Of a stretch of DNA of 64,000 bases, positions 50,605-60,866 are shown in pieces. A model generated the notes under the pieces. It saw only the letters and a list, made by a program, of their open reading frames with translations, made no database searches and was not told the DNA's origin. The position numbers and the translations under genes are program-made. How positions within the stretch are numbered: the first letter of the stretch is position 1; the number at the start of each line of letters is the position of its first letter. Source of the stretch: Enterobacter sp. JUb54 (GTDB lineage: Bacteria > Pseudomonadota > Gammaproteobacteria > Enterobacterales > Enterobacteriaceae); assembly GCF_014298075.1 (NCBI RefSeq), contig NZ_CP060418.1, forward strand, positions 1,922,001 to 1,986,000. Direction: 5' to 3'.

Positions 50605-51627
50605 TTACGCAGACTTCGCCTCTTGCCAACGCGCGTGGAGCTGTTCCAGCTGCGCATTAACCGTCTTCCAACGGGCAGAATCCCTTAACTCCTGACGGGT
50701 AAATGAACCTTTATGATACAATTTCGTAACACGCTCTGCTTTGATCGGCGACAGGTTATCCAGCACGCTGACCGCACCCTTACGATTATTGCAGACCAGG
50801 ATCATATCGCAACCGGCATCCAGAGAAGCCTGCCCGCGTTCAGCATAGCTGCCCATAATCGCCGCGCCTTCCATCGACAGGTCGTCCGAGAAAATCACCC
50901 CGTCAAACCCCAGCTCGCCGCGCAATACCGTCTTCAGCCAGTGTGCCGAACCGCTGGCCGGGCGAGGGTCGACGTCGCTGTAGATAACGTGTGCCGGCAT
51001 AATGGCATCGAGGCGGTTTTCCGCCACCAGGGTGCGAAATACCGCCATATCTTTAGCTCGGATCTCCGCTTCTGCGCGCGGGTCACGCGGCGTCTCTTTA
51101 TGGGAATCGGCGGTCACCGCGCCGTGTCCCGGGAAGTGTTTGCCGGTGGTTTTCATGCCCGCGTCGTGCATCCCGTCAATAAAGTGACGGGCAATGGCCA
51201 ACGCTTTCTGCGGATCCTCATGATAGGACCGCTCGCCAATGGCGGCGCTGATATGCCCGACGTCCAGCACCGGCGCAAAGCTGATATCAATGTCCATCGC
51301 AATCATTTCGCTGGCCATTAACCAACCGGCCTCGGTCGCCAGGGCGCCACCGGCTTCCATCCCCAGCAGCGCGGCAAAAGATTGCGCGGCAGGCAGACGG
51401 GTAAAGCCTTCACGAAAGCGCTGAACGCGGCCCCCTTCCTGATCGACCGCGACCACCAGATGGTTGCGTGAAGCCTCGCGGATCTGGCGCACCAGTTCCC
51501 GCAGCTGCGCCGGATCGTGGTAGTTGCGGGTGAACAAAATCAAGCCGCCTACCAGTGGATGCGCCAGAATCTCGCGCTCTTCTGCATCCAGTTCAAACCC
51601 TTCGACATCCAACATTACCGGACCCAC
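50605..51627 (-). CDS. nagZ: Beta-N-acetylglucosaminidase NagZ
   Basis: A 340-residue GH3 enzyme of the cytoplasm that removes GlcNAc from anhydromuropeptides in murein recycling; its product 1,6-anhydroMurNAc-peptide is the AmpR signal for ampC induction. The family motif [16 protein letters not shown] with its catalytic Asp/His pair and the nucleophile in FSDDLSMEG are intact. Starts with GTG. Confidence 0.96.
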   Translation of the reverse strand: MGPVMLDVEGFELDAEEREILAHPLVGGLILFTRNYHDPAQLRELVRQIREASRNHLVVAVDQEGGRVQRFREGFTRLPAAQSFAALLGMEAGGALATEAGWLMASEMIAMDIDISFAPVLDVGHISAAIGERSYHEDPQKALAIARHFIDGMHDAGMKTTGKHFPGHGAVTADSHKETPRDPRAEAEIRAKDMAVFRTLVAENRLDAIMPAHVIYSDVDPRPASGSAHWLKTVLRGELGFDGVIFSDDLSMEGAAIMGSYAERGQASLDAGCDMILVCNNRKGAVSVLDNLSPIKAERVTKLYHKGSFTRQELRDSARWKTVNAQLEQLHARWQEAKSA

Positions 51628-51646
51628 ACTGACCTCTCTTATCCGT

Positions 51647-52465
51647 TTATTCTTTGTCTAACTGACACCATGTTTCATCTGCCAGCGTGATAAATTGCCG
51701 GTCGCCGGTCTGCTGCCAACGACGCTCATACCAGCCCGCCATCAATAAGATGACCCACGGGCGCCAACGTTGAACCTGTCGCCACAGCTGGCGCTCATCA
51801 ATACGCGCCAGCCGGGCATAATCGCGCACCAGCTGGCGATGCACCTCAGGGGCGATCCATACCGCCGCCAGCTCCAGCGCGATATCGCCATCGCCTGCAT
51901 ATTCCCAGTCGATCAGCCGCAAGGTCGTTCCGGCGTGGACGATATTGCCGGCGTGCACGTCCATATGTAACGGCGCCAGACGCAGAGGACGAGGCTCACC
52001 GCGCCGCAGCAAACGTCGATGCCAGCGCAGCCAGAATGGCGTCCGCCGCGCGCTATCGCCTTGCTGCCAGTAGCGCGTAAGCAGTGGCGCCAGCGCGATG
52101 CGCCAGCCCAGACGCGGTTGCTGGTGCAGATGATACAGTAATCCTGCCAGCTGCGGACTGCCCGGCAGCGCGCTTTTTATCTCGCCCGCGCAATAATCCA
52201 CCACCATCCAGTTCGGCGAATAAAAACGCGGCGCAGGAACGATGGTCACCGGCAGGCGAGACAGCGTGCGGTACTGACGAAGGAAGTCGCTGGCGGGGGC
52301 TTCAGGGTCGTGCGGCTGGCGAAGCACCAGCCGTTTGACGCCATCGCTGATAATACAACTGCCGCCGCTCAGGCCTTGCTGGCCCGGGTCGGCGACAGGT
52401 GAATAGCGGGGAAAATAGCGCGACAGTACCTCGTCGCGCGTTAGTTTATTGTTGCTGAACTGCAC
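51647..52465 (-). CDS. thiK: Thiamine kinase ThiK
   Basis: A 272-residue aminoglycoside-phosphotransferase-fold kinase (YcfN) that phosphorylates thiamine for salvage. The catalytic HMDVHAGN and the metal-binding [10 protein letters not shown] are intact. GTG start; it overlaps lpoB by 20 nt, as in E. coli. Confidence 0.94.
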   Translation of the reverse strand: MQFSNNKLTRDEVLSRYFPRYSPVADPGQQGLSGGSCIISDGVKRLVLRQPHDPEAPASDFLRQYRTLSRLPVTIVPAPRFYSPNWMVVDYCAGEIKSALPGSPQLAGLLYHLHQQPRLGWRIALAPLLTRYWQQGDSARRTPFWLRWHRRLLRRGEPRPLRLAPLHMDVHAGNIVHAGTTLRLIDWEYAGDGDIALELAAVWIAPEVHRQLVRDYARLARIDERQLWRQVQRWRPWVILLMAGWYERRWQQTGDRQFITLADETWCQLDKE

Positions 52466-53090
52466 CTTTACCTGACCAAATAATCTCGCCAGTTTGCACC
52501 AGCATCAGCTGCATTTTCAGCTCCGGCGAATTGACGTTGCCGGTGGCGTTAGAGTACAGCACGTACTGCGCGCCGACGGTGCGGGCAATGCCCATCGCTT
52601 TACTGCGGCTGCCAAGGCTATCCTGCGGCGACAAACCAAGCTGCTGTTTTGCCACGTTCAGTTGCTGCGCGGAGACCAGGGTAAATTTGCCATTGCCGCT
52701 CAGGGCATTGCGCAGTGCGCTGGTGGCGTCGGCAGCGTTGAGGGAACCGTTGGTACGGTTATTCACGCTGTCGACCAGCAGAATGCTCCCGGCATTGACG
52801 CCACCGGCCTGCAGCATTTGCGCCGCCAGCGGTTGAACCGCGGCATTCCAGTCGTAATGACGCACCCGCGGTGCCGGCTGTGCCGGTTGCTGCTCGTGTT
52901 CAATCGGCCCCGGCTGTTCAGGAATAGTCGGCACGGACGGTACCGTCGGAACCGTTGGCTGAGGCTGAGCGGGTTGCTCAGGCTTCGGCTGCGCCTCCTC
53001 GACGGGAGCGGGCTCTTGACGTTGCCCGACGCACCCAGCAAGGAATATCGCCAGTGCTGTGATTAACGCATAGCGACACATTTTAATCAT
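52446..53090 (-). CDS. lpoB: Penicillin-binding-protein 1b activator LpoB
   Basis: A 214-residue outer-membrane lipoprotein. Lipobox LAGC with Cys at about residue 20, then a Pro/Gln/Glu-rich flexible linker to about residue 75 that spans the periplasm, then the globular domain that activates PBP1b. Residue after the Cys is Val, consistent with outer-membrane sorting. Confidence 0.95.
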   Translation of the reverse strand: MIKMCRYALITALAIFLAGCVGQRQEPAPVEEAQPKPEQPAQPQPTVPTVPSVPTIPEQPGPIEHEQQPAQPAPRVRHYDWNAAVQPLAAQMLQAGGVNAGSILLVDSVNNRTNGSLNAADATSALRNALSGNGKFTLVSAQQLNVAKQQLGLSPQDSLGSRSKAMGIARTVGAQYVLYSNATGNVNSPELKMQLMLVQTGEIIWSGKGAVQQQ

Positions 53091-53102
53091 TACAATTACC
53101 CC

Positions 53103-53477
53103 TTACAGATAAAGATAAAGGCGGGCTTTGTGCGCCCCCAGAAGATTTGCGCTGCCGTATAAGGTGACGGAAGAGCGTGCTGGCACCGTGATGCTACGAG
53201 CCGGCTCCAGCGGATGCATTTCCAGCCCTCGTGCGTCATACCAGAAGAAGCGGTAATGCACGACGATCGGCTCCGACCGTTCATTAAACAGCCGGGAGGT
53301 GGCGGTGGCCTGAATCTCAGACGCGGTGACCGACGGTGGATCGGCGCTGATACCCGCCGCCAGCACGTTGGATTCCATCACCAGCGTCTGCTGTTCACCT
53401 ACCGGGATTTCCGCATGTGAACCGCACCCGGCCAGGAGTACCGCCGCCAGAAGTGTGCCGAAATGAGCTGCGCGCAT
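53103..53477 (-). CDS. ycfL: Lipoprotein YcfL (DUF1425)
   Basis: A 124-residue lipoprotein with lipobox LAGC at residues 15-18, followed by a DUF1425 beta-rich domain (HYRFFWYDARGLEM). Function unknown. Lies 12 bp upstream of lpoB and 3 bp downstream of hinT. Confidence 0.92.
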   Translation of the reverse strand: MRAAHFGTLLAAVLLAGCGSHAEIPVGEQQTLVMESNVLAAGISADPPSVTASEIQATATSRLFNERSEPIVVHYRFFWYDARGLEMHPLEPARSITVPARSSVTLYGSANLLGAHKARLYLYL

Positions 53478-53480
53478 CGA

Positions 53481-53837
53481 TTAACCTTTGTGTGCCAGCA
53501 TCGGACCCAGCGGGCGACCGCCCAGCAGGTGCATGTGGATATGGTAAACTTCCTGACCACCGTGGCGGTTGCAGTTGACGATCAGGCGATAGCCGTCGTC
53601 GGCCAGACCCTCGTCACGCGCAATTTTCGCGGCAACGGTCATCATGCGGCCCAGCGCCAGTTCATGTTCAGTGGTCACATCGTTGACGGTCGGAATCAGG
53701 ATATTGGGGATGATCAGAATGTGGGTTGGCGCCTGAGGGGAAATATCGCGAAATGCGGTCACCAGTTCGTCCTGATAAACCATATCCGACGGGATCTCCC
53801 GGCGAATGATTTTGCTAAAAATCGTTTCTTCTGCCAT
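53481..53837 (-). CDS. hinT: HIT-family purine nucleoside phosphoramidase HinT
   Basis: A 118-residue HIT protein with the histidine triad in YHIHMHLL. It hydrolyses adenosine 5'-phosphoramidates and lysyl-AMP. First gene of the hinT-ycfL-lpoB-thiK-nagZ-ycfP unit. Confidence 0.96.
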   Translation of the reverse strand: MAEETIFSKIIRREIPSDMVYQDELVTAFRDISPQAPTHILIIPNILIPTVNDVTTEHELALGRMMTVAAKIARDEGLADDGYRLIVNCNRHGGQEVYHIHMHLLGGRPLGPMLAHKG

Positions 53838-54195
53838 GACTGATTCCTTATAAATTTTTATACCGTGCTCTGGCCTGCCTCTGCAGATAAACGCGGATGC
53901 ACAGGATTCGCCTAAGAGTATGAGCGAGTTACTCCCTCTCTTTCAACCTGATTGCGCTTTTTCTTATGCCACAACGCCGCTGGCTGCTGGCGGATTAAGC
54001 ATATCGTGGGTGATGACCTTTCAGCTGGCGTGCTGACGCGCGTTGTTGAGAACTTTTCTTACGCTTGTTTACACATTAAATACTAATGCGTATATTTCTC
54101 ATTTGTATTCATTAAGAATGCAGTGCGCTTTAACACAACGATGACCGTGGCCGCAGAGCCCCGGCGCATAACAATAACCATTCGATTAAGGGTTC
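53838..54195. other. 358-bp divergent region between hinT and fhuE
   Basis: It must hold the hinT and fhuE promoters. An AT-rich stretch at about 54065-54120 with TCATTTGTATTCATTA is the only Fur-like candidate and is weak. No gene or strong hairpin is seen. Confidence 0.4.
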
Positions 54196-56367
54196 ATGAT
54201 GTCTCCCACTCTCCATTCCGGGGAATGGCGCCTCGCGCCTTCCCTGCTGGCTGTCGGCATTGCGCTGGCGCTGCACCCCTCCCTCAGTTCCGCCGCCGAC
54301 AACACTGAAGATACTATTATTGTAGAAGGCACAGCGGACACCAGCGCTGAGGCGCAGCAGCAGGATTACAGCGTCAAAACCACCACTACCGGCACCAAAC
54401 TGCTGTTAGTGCCGCGGGATATCCCGCAATCCGTCAGCGTCATCAGCCAGCAACGCATGGAAGATCAAAACCTGCAGACCATCGGCCAGGTGCTGAGCAA
54501 CACCACCGGGATCACGCAGCAGGTGCAGGATAGCGACCGTACGGTCTTTTATTCCCGCGGTTTTTTTGTCAGTAACTACGCCTACGACGACCTCCCGACC
54601 TCCATCAGCGAAGTATGGAACTTTGGCGATACCACCACCGATACCGCGATTTATGACCGTATCGAAGTGGTGCGCGGCGCCACCGGCCTGATGAGCGGCT
54701 CCGGCAACCCATCGGCCTACGTCAATATGGTGCGTAAACACGCCGATAGCCGTGAGTTCAAAGGGAATGTCTCCGCCAGCTACGGCAGCTGGGACAAGCA
54801 GCGCTATGTGCTGGATCTGCAGGCGCCTCTGGTCGAATCAGGCAACGTGCGTGGACGCATGATTGCCGGCTACCAGGATAACGACTCCTGGGTCGACAAC
54901 TATCACTACCGCAAGAAATTCCTCTACGGCGTGGTAGATGCCGACCTCACCGACAGCACCACCCTGTCACTGGGCTATGAGTATCAGGAAAGCACCACCG
55001 AAGACCCAACCTGGGGCGGACTGCCGACCTGGTATAGCGATGGCAGCAAAACCCATTACAACCGTAGCGATACCGTTGCGCCGAACTGGGCATACTCCGA
55101 TAAAGACAGCAAAAAGGTGTTCGCTAACTTCACCCAGCGCTTCGATAACGGCTGGGAAGCGCACATTAACGGTATGCACACCGAGACAAACTTCGATACC
55201 AAAATGATGTACATGTACGGTTACCCGGATAAGGACACCGGAAATGGCATGGTGGGATACGGCGGCTGGAACCGCGGCGAACGTAAACAGGACGCGGTTG
55301 ATGCCTTCCTGCGCGGGGGCTTTGACCTGTTTGGCCGCCAGCACGAAATGATGATCGGCGGCAGCCTCAGCCGTCAGCGCAACCACTACGATAACTCGCT
55401 CCCGGATTCGCTGTACGGGATGGTTGATGTCGGCAGCTTCCGTAACTGGAACAGCAATATTGCCGACCCGCAGTGGACCGACTGGCAGCTATACAGCAAG
55501 GACGACATTCGTCAGTCATCGGCCTATACCTCGGCCCGCTTCTCGCTGGCCGACCCGCTGCACCTTATCCTTGGCGCCCGCTATACCAGCTATAACATTC
55601 GTTATAACCCTGCCGGTTCGCCGCAGACGCGTCTCGAGAGCACCAAAGATGACGTGACCCCGTATGCCGGCGTGGTGTATGACATCAACGACGCCTGGTC
55701 GGCCTATGCGAGCTACACCTCGATTTTCCAGCCGCAGGATAAGCGTGATGCCAACGGTCGTTATCTCGACCCGACAACCGGGAAAAGCTACGAAGCTGGC
55801 GTCAAAGCCGACTGGTTTAACACCCGCCTGACCACCTCGCTGGCTATCTTCCGCATCGAGCAGGATAACGTGGCCAACAATACCTATACCTACCTGCCGA
55901 GCGGCGAGTCTATCTATGAGTCGCTGGATGGCGTGGTCAGTAAAGGGGTGGAGTTCGAGTTGAACGGCGCGCTGACCGATAACTGGCAGCTCACCTTTGG
56001 CGCGACCCGCTATGTCGCCGAAGACAAGAGCGGTAATGCGGTGAGTTCTGACCAGCCGCGCACCACCATGAAGCTGTTCACCCGTTATCAGTTGCCGATG
56101 ATGCCGGAGCTGACCGTCGGTGGTGGGGTTAACTGGCAAAGCAAGATCTGGAATGATGTGAGCGGCGGGCCAAACGGTCGGGATTACATTGATCAAGGCA
56201 GCTACGGCCTGGTGAATCTCTTCAGCCGCTATCAGGTGACCAAAAACTTTGCTCTGCAGGCGAATATCAACAACCTGTTTGATAAAGAGTACTACGACTA
56301 TGTCGGCTCCTACCTGGTGTACGGCGCCCCGTTGAACGTCTCGGTGTCAGCCAGCTACGATTTCTAA
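54196..56367 (+). CDS. fhuE: FhuE-type hydroxamate siderophore receptor
   Basis: A 723-residue TonB-dependent receptor for ferric coprogen and related hydroxamates. Signal peptide to about residue 33 (ending SSAA), TonB-box EDTIIVEGT, plug with VVRGATGLMSGSGNPSAYVNM, and a barrel ending in Phe. It matches E. coli FhuE, most strongly in the plug and the last third. The second ATG (54199) is better spaced from AAGGG and may be the true start. Confidence 0.92.
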   Translation: MMSPTLHSGEWRLAPSLLAVGIALALHPSLSSAADNTEDTIIVEGTADTSAEAQQQDYSVKTTTTGTKLLLVPRDIPQSVSVISQQRMEDQNLQTIGQVLSNTTGITQQVQDSDRTVFYSRGFFVSNYAYDDLPTSISEVWNFGDTTTDTAIYDRIEVVRGATGLMSGSGNPSAYVNMVRKHADSREFKGNVSASYGSWDKQRYVLDLQAPLVESGNVRGRMIAGYQDNDSWVDNYHYRKKFLYGVVDADLTDSTTLSLGYEYQESTTEDPTWGGLPTWYSDGSKTHYNRSDTVAPNWAYSDKDSKKVFANFTQRFDNGWEAHINGMHTETNFDTKMMYMYGYPDKDTGNGMVGYGGWNRGERKQDAVDAFLRGGFDLFGRQHEMMIGGSLSRQRNHYDNSLPDSLYGMVDVGSFRNWNSNIADPQWTDWQLYSKDDIRQSSAYTSARFSLADPLHLILGARYTSYNIRYNPAGSPQTRLESTKDDVTPYAGVVYDINDAWSAYASYTSIFQPQDKRDANGRYLDPTTGKSYEAGVKADWFNTRLTTSLAIFRIEQDNVANNTYTYLPSGESIYESLDGVVSKGVEFELNGALTDNWQLTFGATRYVAEDKSGNAVSSDQPRTTMKLFTRYQLPMMPELTVGGGVNWQSKIWNDVSGGPNGRDYIDQGSYGLVNLFSRYQVTKNFALQANINNLFDKEYYDYVGSYLVYGAPLNVSVSASYDF

Positions 56368-56377
56368 CCTTCCCTCT

Positions 56378-56412
56378 CCCGGGCCGACATCGCGCCCGGG
56401 TCTCCACTTTAT
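56378..56412 (+). terminator. fhuE terminator-like hairpin
   Basis: CCCGGGC (56378-56384) and GCCCGGG (56394-56400) form a GC stem followed by a T-rich stretch. It lies just beyond the 3' end of the group II intron. Confidence 0.65.
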
Positions 56413-56420
56413 TTCAGGCA

Positions 56421-58285
56421 ATAGGGATAGGAGCTGATCTCACGATCAGCCTCCTCCCACACCACCGTACGTACGGGTCCGTATACGGCGGTTCAGCTAT
56501 GTTTATCGTCGCCTGTCTTATATATCTGGCAGGCCCATTTCTCTGAACAACTTATTTGGCAGGGCTATGCACAACGCTGGCGATTGACTGACCCGCCATT
56601 GCTTGTGGCAGCTACCTACGGTCTGGGCGGCAAGGTCCTTACTTACACCCCTTATTCTGAGCTCGTTATAGCGCGTTCGTCCTTTCTTCCACTGTTTCCA
56701 CAGCAGACTGCGCAGTCTCCTTCTTACCCAGCTCAGCAGGCTGCGCGTCAGCGACGGCAGCTCATTCAGACTGTAGTAGTTCCTCCATCCCGTCAGATAC
56801 GACCTGAGCTCGCCGATGACCTGTTCCAGACTACGACCCCGGCTTCGCCCCGTTATTCCTTTCAGGCAGGATTTCGCCCGTCTCATCGATTCCGGAGCGA
56901 TGAGAACCCACGCTCTCCCTTTGCCGGCGCTGATGCTGTAACCCAGAAACTTACGTTCGCCCGGTGGGGACACCGCGCTCTTCCGCTCGTTTACCTTCAG
57001 TTTCAGCTTCTTCTCCAGCCAGAGTGTGACGCTTTCCTTCACTCGTTTACCGGCTCTTTCACTTCTGACGTAGATATTGCTGTCGTCTGCGTAGCGGACA
57101 TGCTTCAGACCTCGCTTTTCAAGCTCGCGATCCAGTTCATCCAGCAACACATTCGACAGCAGCGGCGACAGCGGACCACCCTGCGGTGTCCCTTCTGTCT
57201 GCGGGCTGACCAGACCTGCCTGCATAACTCCTGCATTCAGGAAGGCCCGGACTAGCTGTAGCACCCGCTTATCCTTTATCCGCTTTGCCACCCGGCTCAT
57301 CAGCACATCGTGGTTTACCCGGTCAAAGAACTTTTCAAGATCAATGTCCACCACCCAGTGGCGGCCTTCTTCCACATACGTCTTTGCCCGCTTCACTGCC
57401 TGATGTGCTGACCTCCCGGGGCGGAACCCATAGCTGTTGTCGCTGAAGGTCGGATCCCACTGGCTTTGCAGCACCTGCATCACCGCCTGCTGGATGAACC
57501 TGTCCGTTACCGTCGGGATACCCAGTTGTCGGGTGCCTCCCCCGGGTTTCGGTATGTCCACCCTGCGGACTGGCTGAGGCTTATATCTGCCAGCCAGCAG
57601 ACTGCTCCGAAGTTCCGGCCACTGACGTTTCAGATGCTCAGGAAGTTCGCTCACGCTTATTCCGTCCACACCCGGCGCGCCTTTGTTGGCTTTCACTCTC
57701 TTCAGCGCCTGTTTCAGATTTTCCTGGTTGAGGATAACCTCCATAAGGCTATCCCCGGACGACGGGCTTTCCCGTTCCTGCGGTGTCTGCGCGGTTTCAG
57801 CCCCTGACGGGGCAGGACTCGGGGCTTCACCCCTTCTGCTCTCATCGGGGTCGCATTGCGTTTTCTGCTGCATGACCGTTCAGAACCTCTGGTGGGATCC
57901 ACCGCTCATTACTGTTCGGGCCTTCGGGTTTTCCCTACTATGCCCTCTGCTGACTTCTGCATAACGATCAGCGCATCTCACGATGCACTCAGTCCTGAAT
58001 GCAGGACGCTATACAGACCTCCCGGGGTAAGTCCGACCGCCTTCACCACACACCTGCCTGATTTACTCATACGACCCTTGATGGCTATGGCCTTCGCGAT
58101 CATATGCTCGCTCTGCCGATCGGATGAGCCTTGTATCAGGTTTCTGTTCGTCAGGTCATGGTTTTGCTCCATGCTTCCTTCAGACCCCACCTCACGATGA
58201 CGCCCTTGCGTTTCGCTAGTCCTTCGCCACCATCAGGCTGGACAGGGGACTTTCACCCCCGAGCTGTCGGACATGCCCGGCACAC
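56421..58285 (-). mobile_element. Group II intron, complete
   Basis: About 1.87 kb on the minus strand. The 5' end is GTGTGCCGGGCATG (GUGYG rule) at 58285. Domain V is the hairpin at about 56459-56497 (GAACCGCCGTA with TACGGTGG). Domain VI follows (56421-56458), with a candidate bulged branch-point A eight nucleotides from the 3' end, which is AT (AY rule). The ORF lies in domain IV. About 0.5 kb of ribozyme surrounds it. The 5' exon is the ptsG terminator T-run. Confidence 0.88.
56518..57873 (-). CDS. ltrA: Group II intron reverse transcriptase/maturase
   Basis: A 451-residue intron-encoded protein. Reverse transcriptase blocks are in order: VKANKGAPGVDG, KPGGGTRQLGIPTV, YGFRPGRSAHQAV, DIDLEKFFDRVNHD, GTPQGGPLSPLLSN and the catalytic RYADDSNIYV (YADD at 261-264), then the maturase X domain (RSYLTGWRNYY). 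No HNH endonuclease domain is visible after it, as in classes that do not cut the second strand. No frameshift or stop interrupts it, so it may be active. Confidence 0.92.
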   Translation of the reverse strand: MQQKTQCDPDESRRGEAPSPAPSGAETAQTPQERESPSSGDSLMEVILNQENLKQALKRVKANKGAPGVDGISVSELPEHLKRQWPELRSSLLAGRYKPQPVRRVDIPKPGGGTRQLGIPTVTDRFIQQAVMQVLQSQWDPTFSDNSYGFRPGRSAHQAVKRAKTYVEEGRHWVVDIDLEKFFDRVNHDVLMSRVAKRIKDKRVLQLVRAFLNAGVMQAGLVSPQTEGTPQGGPLSPLLSNVLLDELDRELEKRGLKHVRYADDSNIYVRSERAGKRVKESVTLWLEKKLKLKVNERKSAVSPPGERKFLGYSISAGKGRAWVLIAPESMRRAKSCLKGITGRSRGRSLEQVIGELRSYLTGWRNYYSLNELPSLTRSLLSWVRRRLRSLLWKQWKKGRTRYNELRIRGVSKDLAAQTVGSCHKQWRVSQSPALCIALPNKLFREMGLPDI

Positions 58286-58287
58286 AT

Positions 58288-58313
58288 AAAAAAGGCAGCC
58301 ATTCGGCTGCCTT
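58288..58313 (-). terminator. ptsG terminator
   Basis: On the minus strand AAGGCAGCC and GGCTGCCTT form a 9-bp stem with a 4-nt loop and run into TTTTTT. The group II intron begins 2 nt later. Confidence 0.92.
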
Positions 58314-58332
58314 AGTCTCCCCACATTACCAC

Positions 58333-59766
58333 TTAGTTGCTGCGGATGTACTCATCCATTTCAGTTTTCAGGTTATCGGATTTAGTCCCGAAGATAGCCT
58401 GAACACCTGAACCTGCAACAACCACACCTGCAGCACCCAGTTTTTTCAGGCCAGCCTGATCAACTTTTGCTACGTCAGCAACGCTGACACGCAGACGGGT
58501 AATACATGCGTCGAGGTTAGTAATGTTTTCTTTACCACCGAAGGCGGCAATCAGTGCTGGCGCCATTTCGCTGGTCGCACCGACTTTGCTGTCTTCAGTC
58601 GAATCTTCACGGCCCGGCGTTTTCAGATCCAGTGCTTTAATCAGCACGCGGAAAACAACGTAGTAAACGATGGCGTAGCAGATACCGACGATTGGGAACA
58701 GCCACAGTTTGCTGCTGTTACCGGACAGAACGATGAAGTCGATCAGACCGTGCGAGAACGATGTGCCGTCACGCATACCCAGCAGGATACAGATCGGGAA
58801 TGCCAGACCTGCAAGAATTGCGTGGATGATGTACAGGATCGGCGCAACGAACATGAAGGAGAACTCGATCGGCTCGGTGATACCGGTCAGGAACGAGGTC
58901 AGCGCTGCGGAGATCATGATACCGCCCACTTTCGCGCGGTTTTCCGGTTTAGCGGAGTGCCAGATAGCGATAGCGGCAGCCGGCAGACCGTACATTTTGA
59001 ACAGGAAGCCGCCAGACAGTTTACCTGCAGTCGGGTCACCTGCCATGTAGCGCGGGATATCGCCGTGGAAGACCTGGCCTGCGGCGTTGGTGTATTCACC
59101 AATCTGCATCTGGAAAGGAACGTTCCAGATGTGGTGCAGACCAAACGGTACCAGGCAGCGTTCGATGAAGCCGTAGATACCGAATGCCACAACCGGGTTC
59201 TGATACGCAGCCCACTGAGAGAAGGTCTGAATAGCACTACCGATCGGTGGCCAAATGAAGGAGAGGATCACGCCGGTGAAAATAGCGGCCAGACCGGAGA
59301 TAATCGGAACAAAACGCTTGCCCGCGAAGAAGCCCAGATACTCTGGCAGCTTGATGCGATAGAAGCGGTTGAACATGTAGGCTGCAATAGCACCAGAGAT
59401 AATACCGCCAAGTACACCAGTATCTGCCAGGTGTTTGGCCGCAATTTCTTCAGCAGGTAAATGCAGAACCAGCGGTGCAACGACTGCCATGGTTTTCACC
59501 ATGATGCCGTAAGCCACAACGGAAGCCAGCGCAGAAACGCCGTCGTTATTGGTGAAGCCAAGCGCCACACCGATAGCGAAGATCAACGGCATATTAGCGA
59601 AGACTGAACCGCCCGCTTCTGCCATGACGTGAGAAACAACGGCTGGCAGCCAGCTGAAGTTTGCGGAACCGACGCCCAGCAGGATACCTGCGATAGGCAG
59701 TACGGAAACCGGCAGCATCAGCGATTTACCGACCTTCTGCAGGTTAGCAAATGCATTCTTAAACAT
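58333..59766 (-). CDS. ptsG: Glucose-specific PTS transporter subunit EIIBC
   Basis: A 477-residue glucose permease. The membrane EIIC domain fills about residues 1-385; the EIIB domain follows with the phosphorylated Cys in [13 protein letters not shown]. It takes phosphate from EIIA-Glc. Its leader carries an SgrS target, and its promoter carries Mlc and CRP sites. Single gene. Confidence 0.97.
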   Translation of the reverse strand: MFKNAFANLQKVGKSLMLPVSVLPIAGILLGVGSANFSWLPAVVSHVMAEAGGSVFANMPLIFAIGVALGFTNNDGVSALASVVAYGIMVKTMAVVAPLVLHLPAEEIAAKHLADTGVLGGIISGAIAAYMFNRFYRIKLPEYLGFFAGKRFVPIISGLAAIFTGVILSFIWPPIGSAIQTFSQWAAYQNPVVAFGIYGFIERCLVPFGLHHIWNVPFQMQIGEYTNAAGQVFHGDIPRYMAGDPTAGKLSGGFLFKMYGLPAAAIAIWHSAKPENRAKVGGIMISAALTSFLTGITEPIEFSFMFVAPILYIIHAILAGLAFPICILLGMRDGTSFSHGLIDFIVLSGNSSKLWLFPIVGICYAIVYYVVFRVLIKALDLKTPGREDSTEDSKVGATSEMAPALIAAFGGKENITNLDACITRLRVSVADVAKVDQAGLKKLGAAGVVVAGSGVQAIFGTKSDNLKTEMDEYIRSN

Positions 59767-59780
59767 AATTGAGAGTGCTC

Positions 59781-59793
59781 CTGAGTATTTGGT
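59781..59793 (-). promoter_or_regulatory. SgrS pairing site in the ptsG leader
   Basis: On the mRNA strand ACCAAATACTCAG lies just before and into the GGAG ribosome-binding site. It matches the E. coli ptsG region paired by the small RNA SgrS under glucose-phosphate stress. Confidence 0.75.
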
Positions 59794-59862
59794 ACTTTTT
59801 TACGCTTTCACGCATTGGCCCGGGGGGAGAACCGTGCCGTGGACAGGACATCTAAGCGCCCT

Positions 59863-59887
59863 TTATTTATTACACAGAGTAAAATAA
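59863..59887 (-). promoter_or_regulatory. Mlc operator of ptsG
   Basis: The 25-bp sequence, read on the minus strand, begins TTATTTTACTCTGTG and ends TAATAAATAA, the form of the E. coli ptsG Mlc site. Mlc represses ptsG without glucose. Confidence 0.8.
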
Positions 59888-59900
59888 TTACCGAAAAGAT

Positions 59901-59920
59901 TGTTTGACGGCTATCACGTT
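59901..59920 (-). promoter_or_regulatory. CRP site of ptsG
   Basis: On the minus strand CGTGATAGCCGTCAAA shows the two CRP half-sites (consensus TGTGA-N6-TCACA), just upstream of the Mlc operator. Confidence 0.65.
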
Positions 59921-60070
59921 TCAATCAGTCAGCGCTGAAAAATTTACACCATCTTACATAAGCTGTATCTGGATGTTGCAAAAAGCCATTCACCGCCTGT
60001 TTTGTGGCGGTGAACTTTACTCGCTTTGCGTATTAATTACGAGCCTTAAAATAATAGAAAGATCGACAGG
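59921..60070. other. Upstream part of the 304-bp ptsG-ycfH gap
   Basis: Beyond the CRP site I see no gene or clear regulatory motif. An AT-rich stretch precedes the ycfH stop codon. Confidence 0.35.
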
Positions 60071-60856
60071 TTACAGCCGGGAGGGGTCAATGTGGAACAG
60101 GCTGGCAAAGTTCTCTGTGGTCTGTTGTGCCAGCTGTTCGAGCGAAACGCCCTTCAGCACCGCCATGTACTCCGCAACGTCGCGTACCATGGCCGGCTGG
60201 TTCTCTTTGCCACGATGCGGAACCGGCGCCAGGTACGGCGAATCGGTTTCCACCAGCAGGCGATCGAGCGGCACATAGCGCGCAGCATCGCGTAGCTGCT
60301 CGGCATTACGGAACGTCACGATGCCGGAAAACGAGATATAGAAGCCCATATCCAGCAATTTACCCGCGGTCTCCCTGTCCTCAGTGAAACAGTGTAGTAC
60401 GCCACCGCAATCCGTCACCTTTTCTTCCTGCAAAATAGCCAGGGTATCGGCACGGGCGTCACGGGTATGAACGATGACCGGTTTATTGAGGTCGCGGCCA
60501 ATGCGAATATGGTCGCGGAAAGAGGCCTGCTGGCGGGGTTTTGTTTCCGGCGTGTAAAAATAATCCAGCCCGGTCTCGCCCATAGCGACAACGCCCTCTT
60601 CCGCCGCCAGCTGACGCAGTTCGTCGACGTCGTACTCCTCGTCCTGATTAAGCGGGTGAACGCCACAGGAGAAAACCACGTTGTCACGCGGCCCGACCAG
60701 CTCGCGCATGCCGCGGTAGCCCGGCAGGGTCGTGGCCACGGCGAGGAAAAACTTCACGTCACGCGCGGCGGCTTTTGCCAGCACATCGTCCACGTCTTTA
60801 TGCAGCGTTTGATAATCCAGACCATCCAGATGGCAGTGGGAGTCGACTAAAAACAT
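60071..60856 (-). CDS. ycfH: TatD-family metal-dependent hydrolase YcfH
   Basis: A 261-residue TIM-barrel hydrolase. Metal ligands: H in VDSHCHLDG, E in GETGLDYFY, H in VIVHTRDA, H in VLHCFTED and D in VETDSPYL. Family members are 3'-5' DNases or related hydrolases. Last gene of pabC-mltG-tmk-holB-ycfH. Confidence 0.93.
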   Translation of the reverse strand: MFLVDSHCHLDGLDYQTLHKDVDDVLAKAAARDVKFFLAVATTLPGYRGMRELVGPRDNVVFSCGVHPLNQDEEYDVDELRQLAAEEGVVAMGETGLDYFYTPETKPRQQASFRDHIRIGRDLNKPVIVHTRDARADTLAILQEEKVTDCGGVLHCFTEDRETAGKLLDMGFYISFSGIVTFRNAEQLRDAARYVPLDRLLVETDSPYLAPVPHRGKENQPAMVRDVAEYMAVLKGVSLEQLAQQTTENFASLFHIDPSRL

Positions 60857-60866
60857 AATGTCTCGC

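Noticed and set aside
53920-54036. Small open frame of 38 codons before fhuE
   Set aside because: Weak ribosome-binding site and no recognisable features; open by chance is likely in a GC-rich gap.
54065-54120. Fur box candidate before fhuE
   Set aside because: The match is too weak to list as a site, although fhuE is Fur-regulated in E. coli.
56584-57255. Open frame on the opposite strand within the group II intron
   Set aside because: Shadow of the reverse transcriptase gene.
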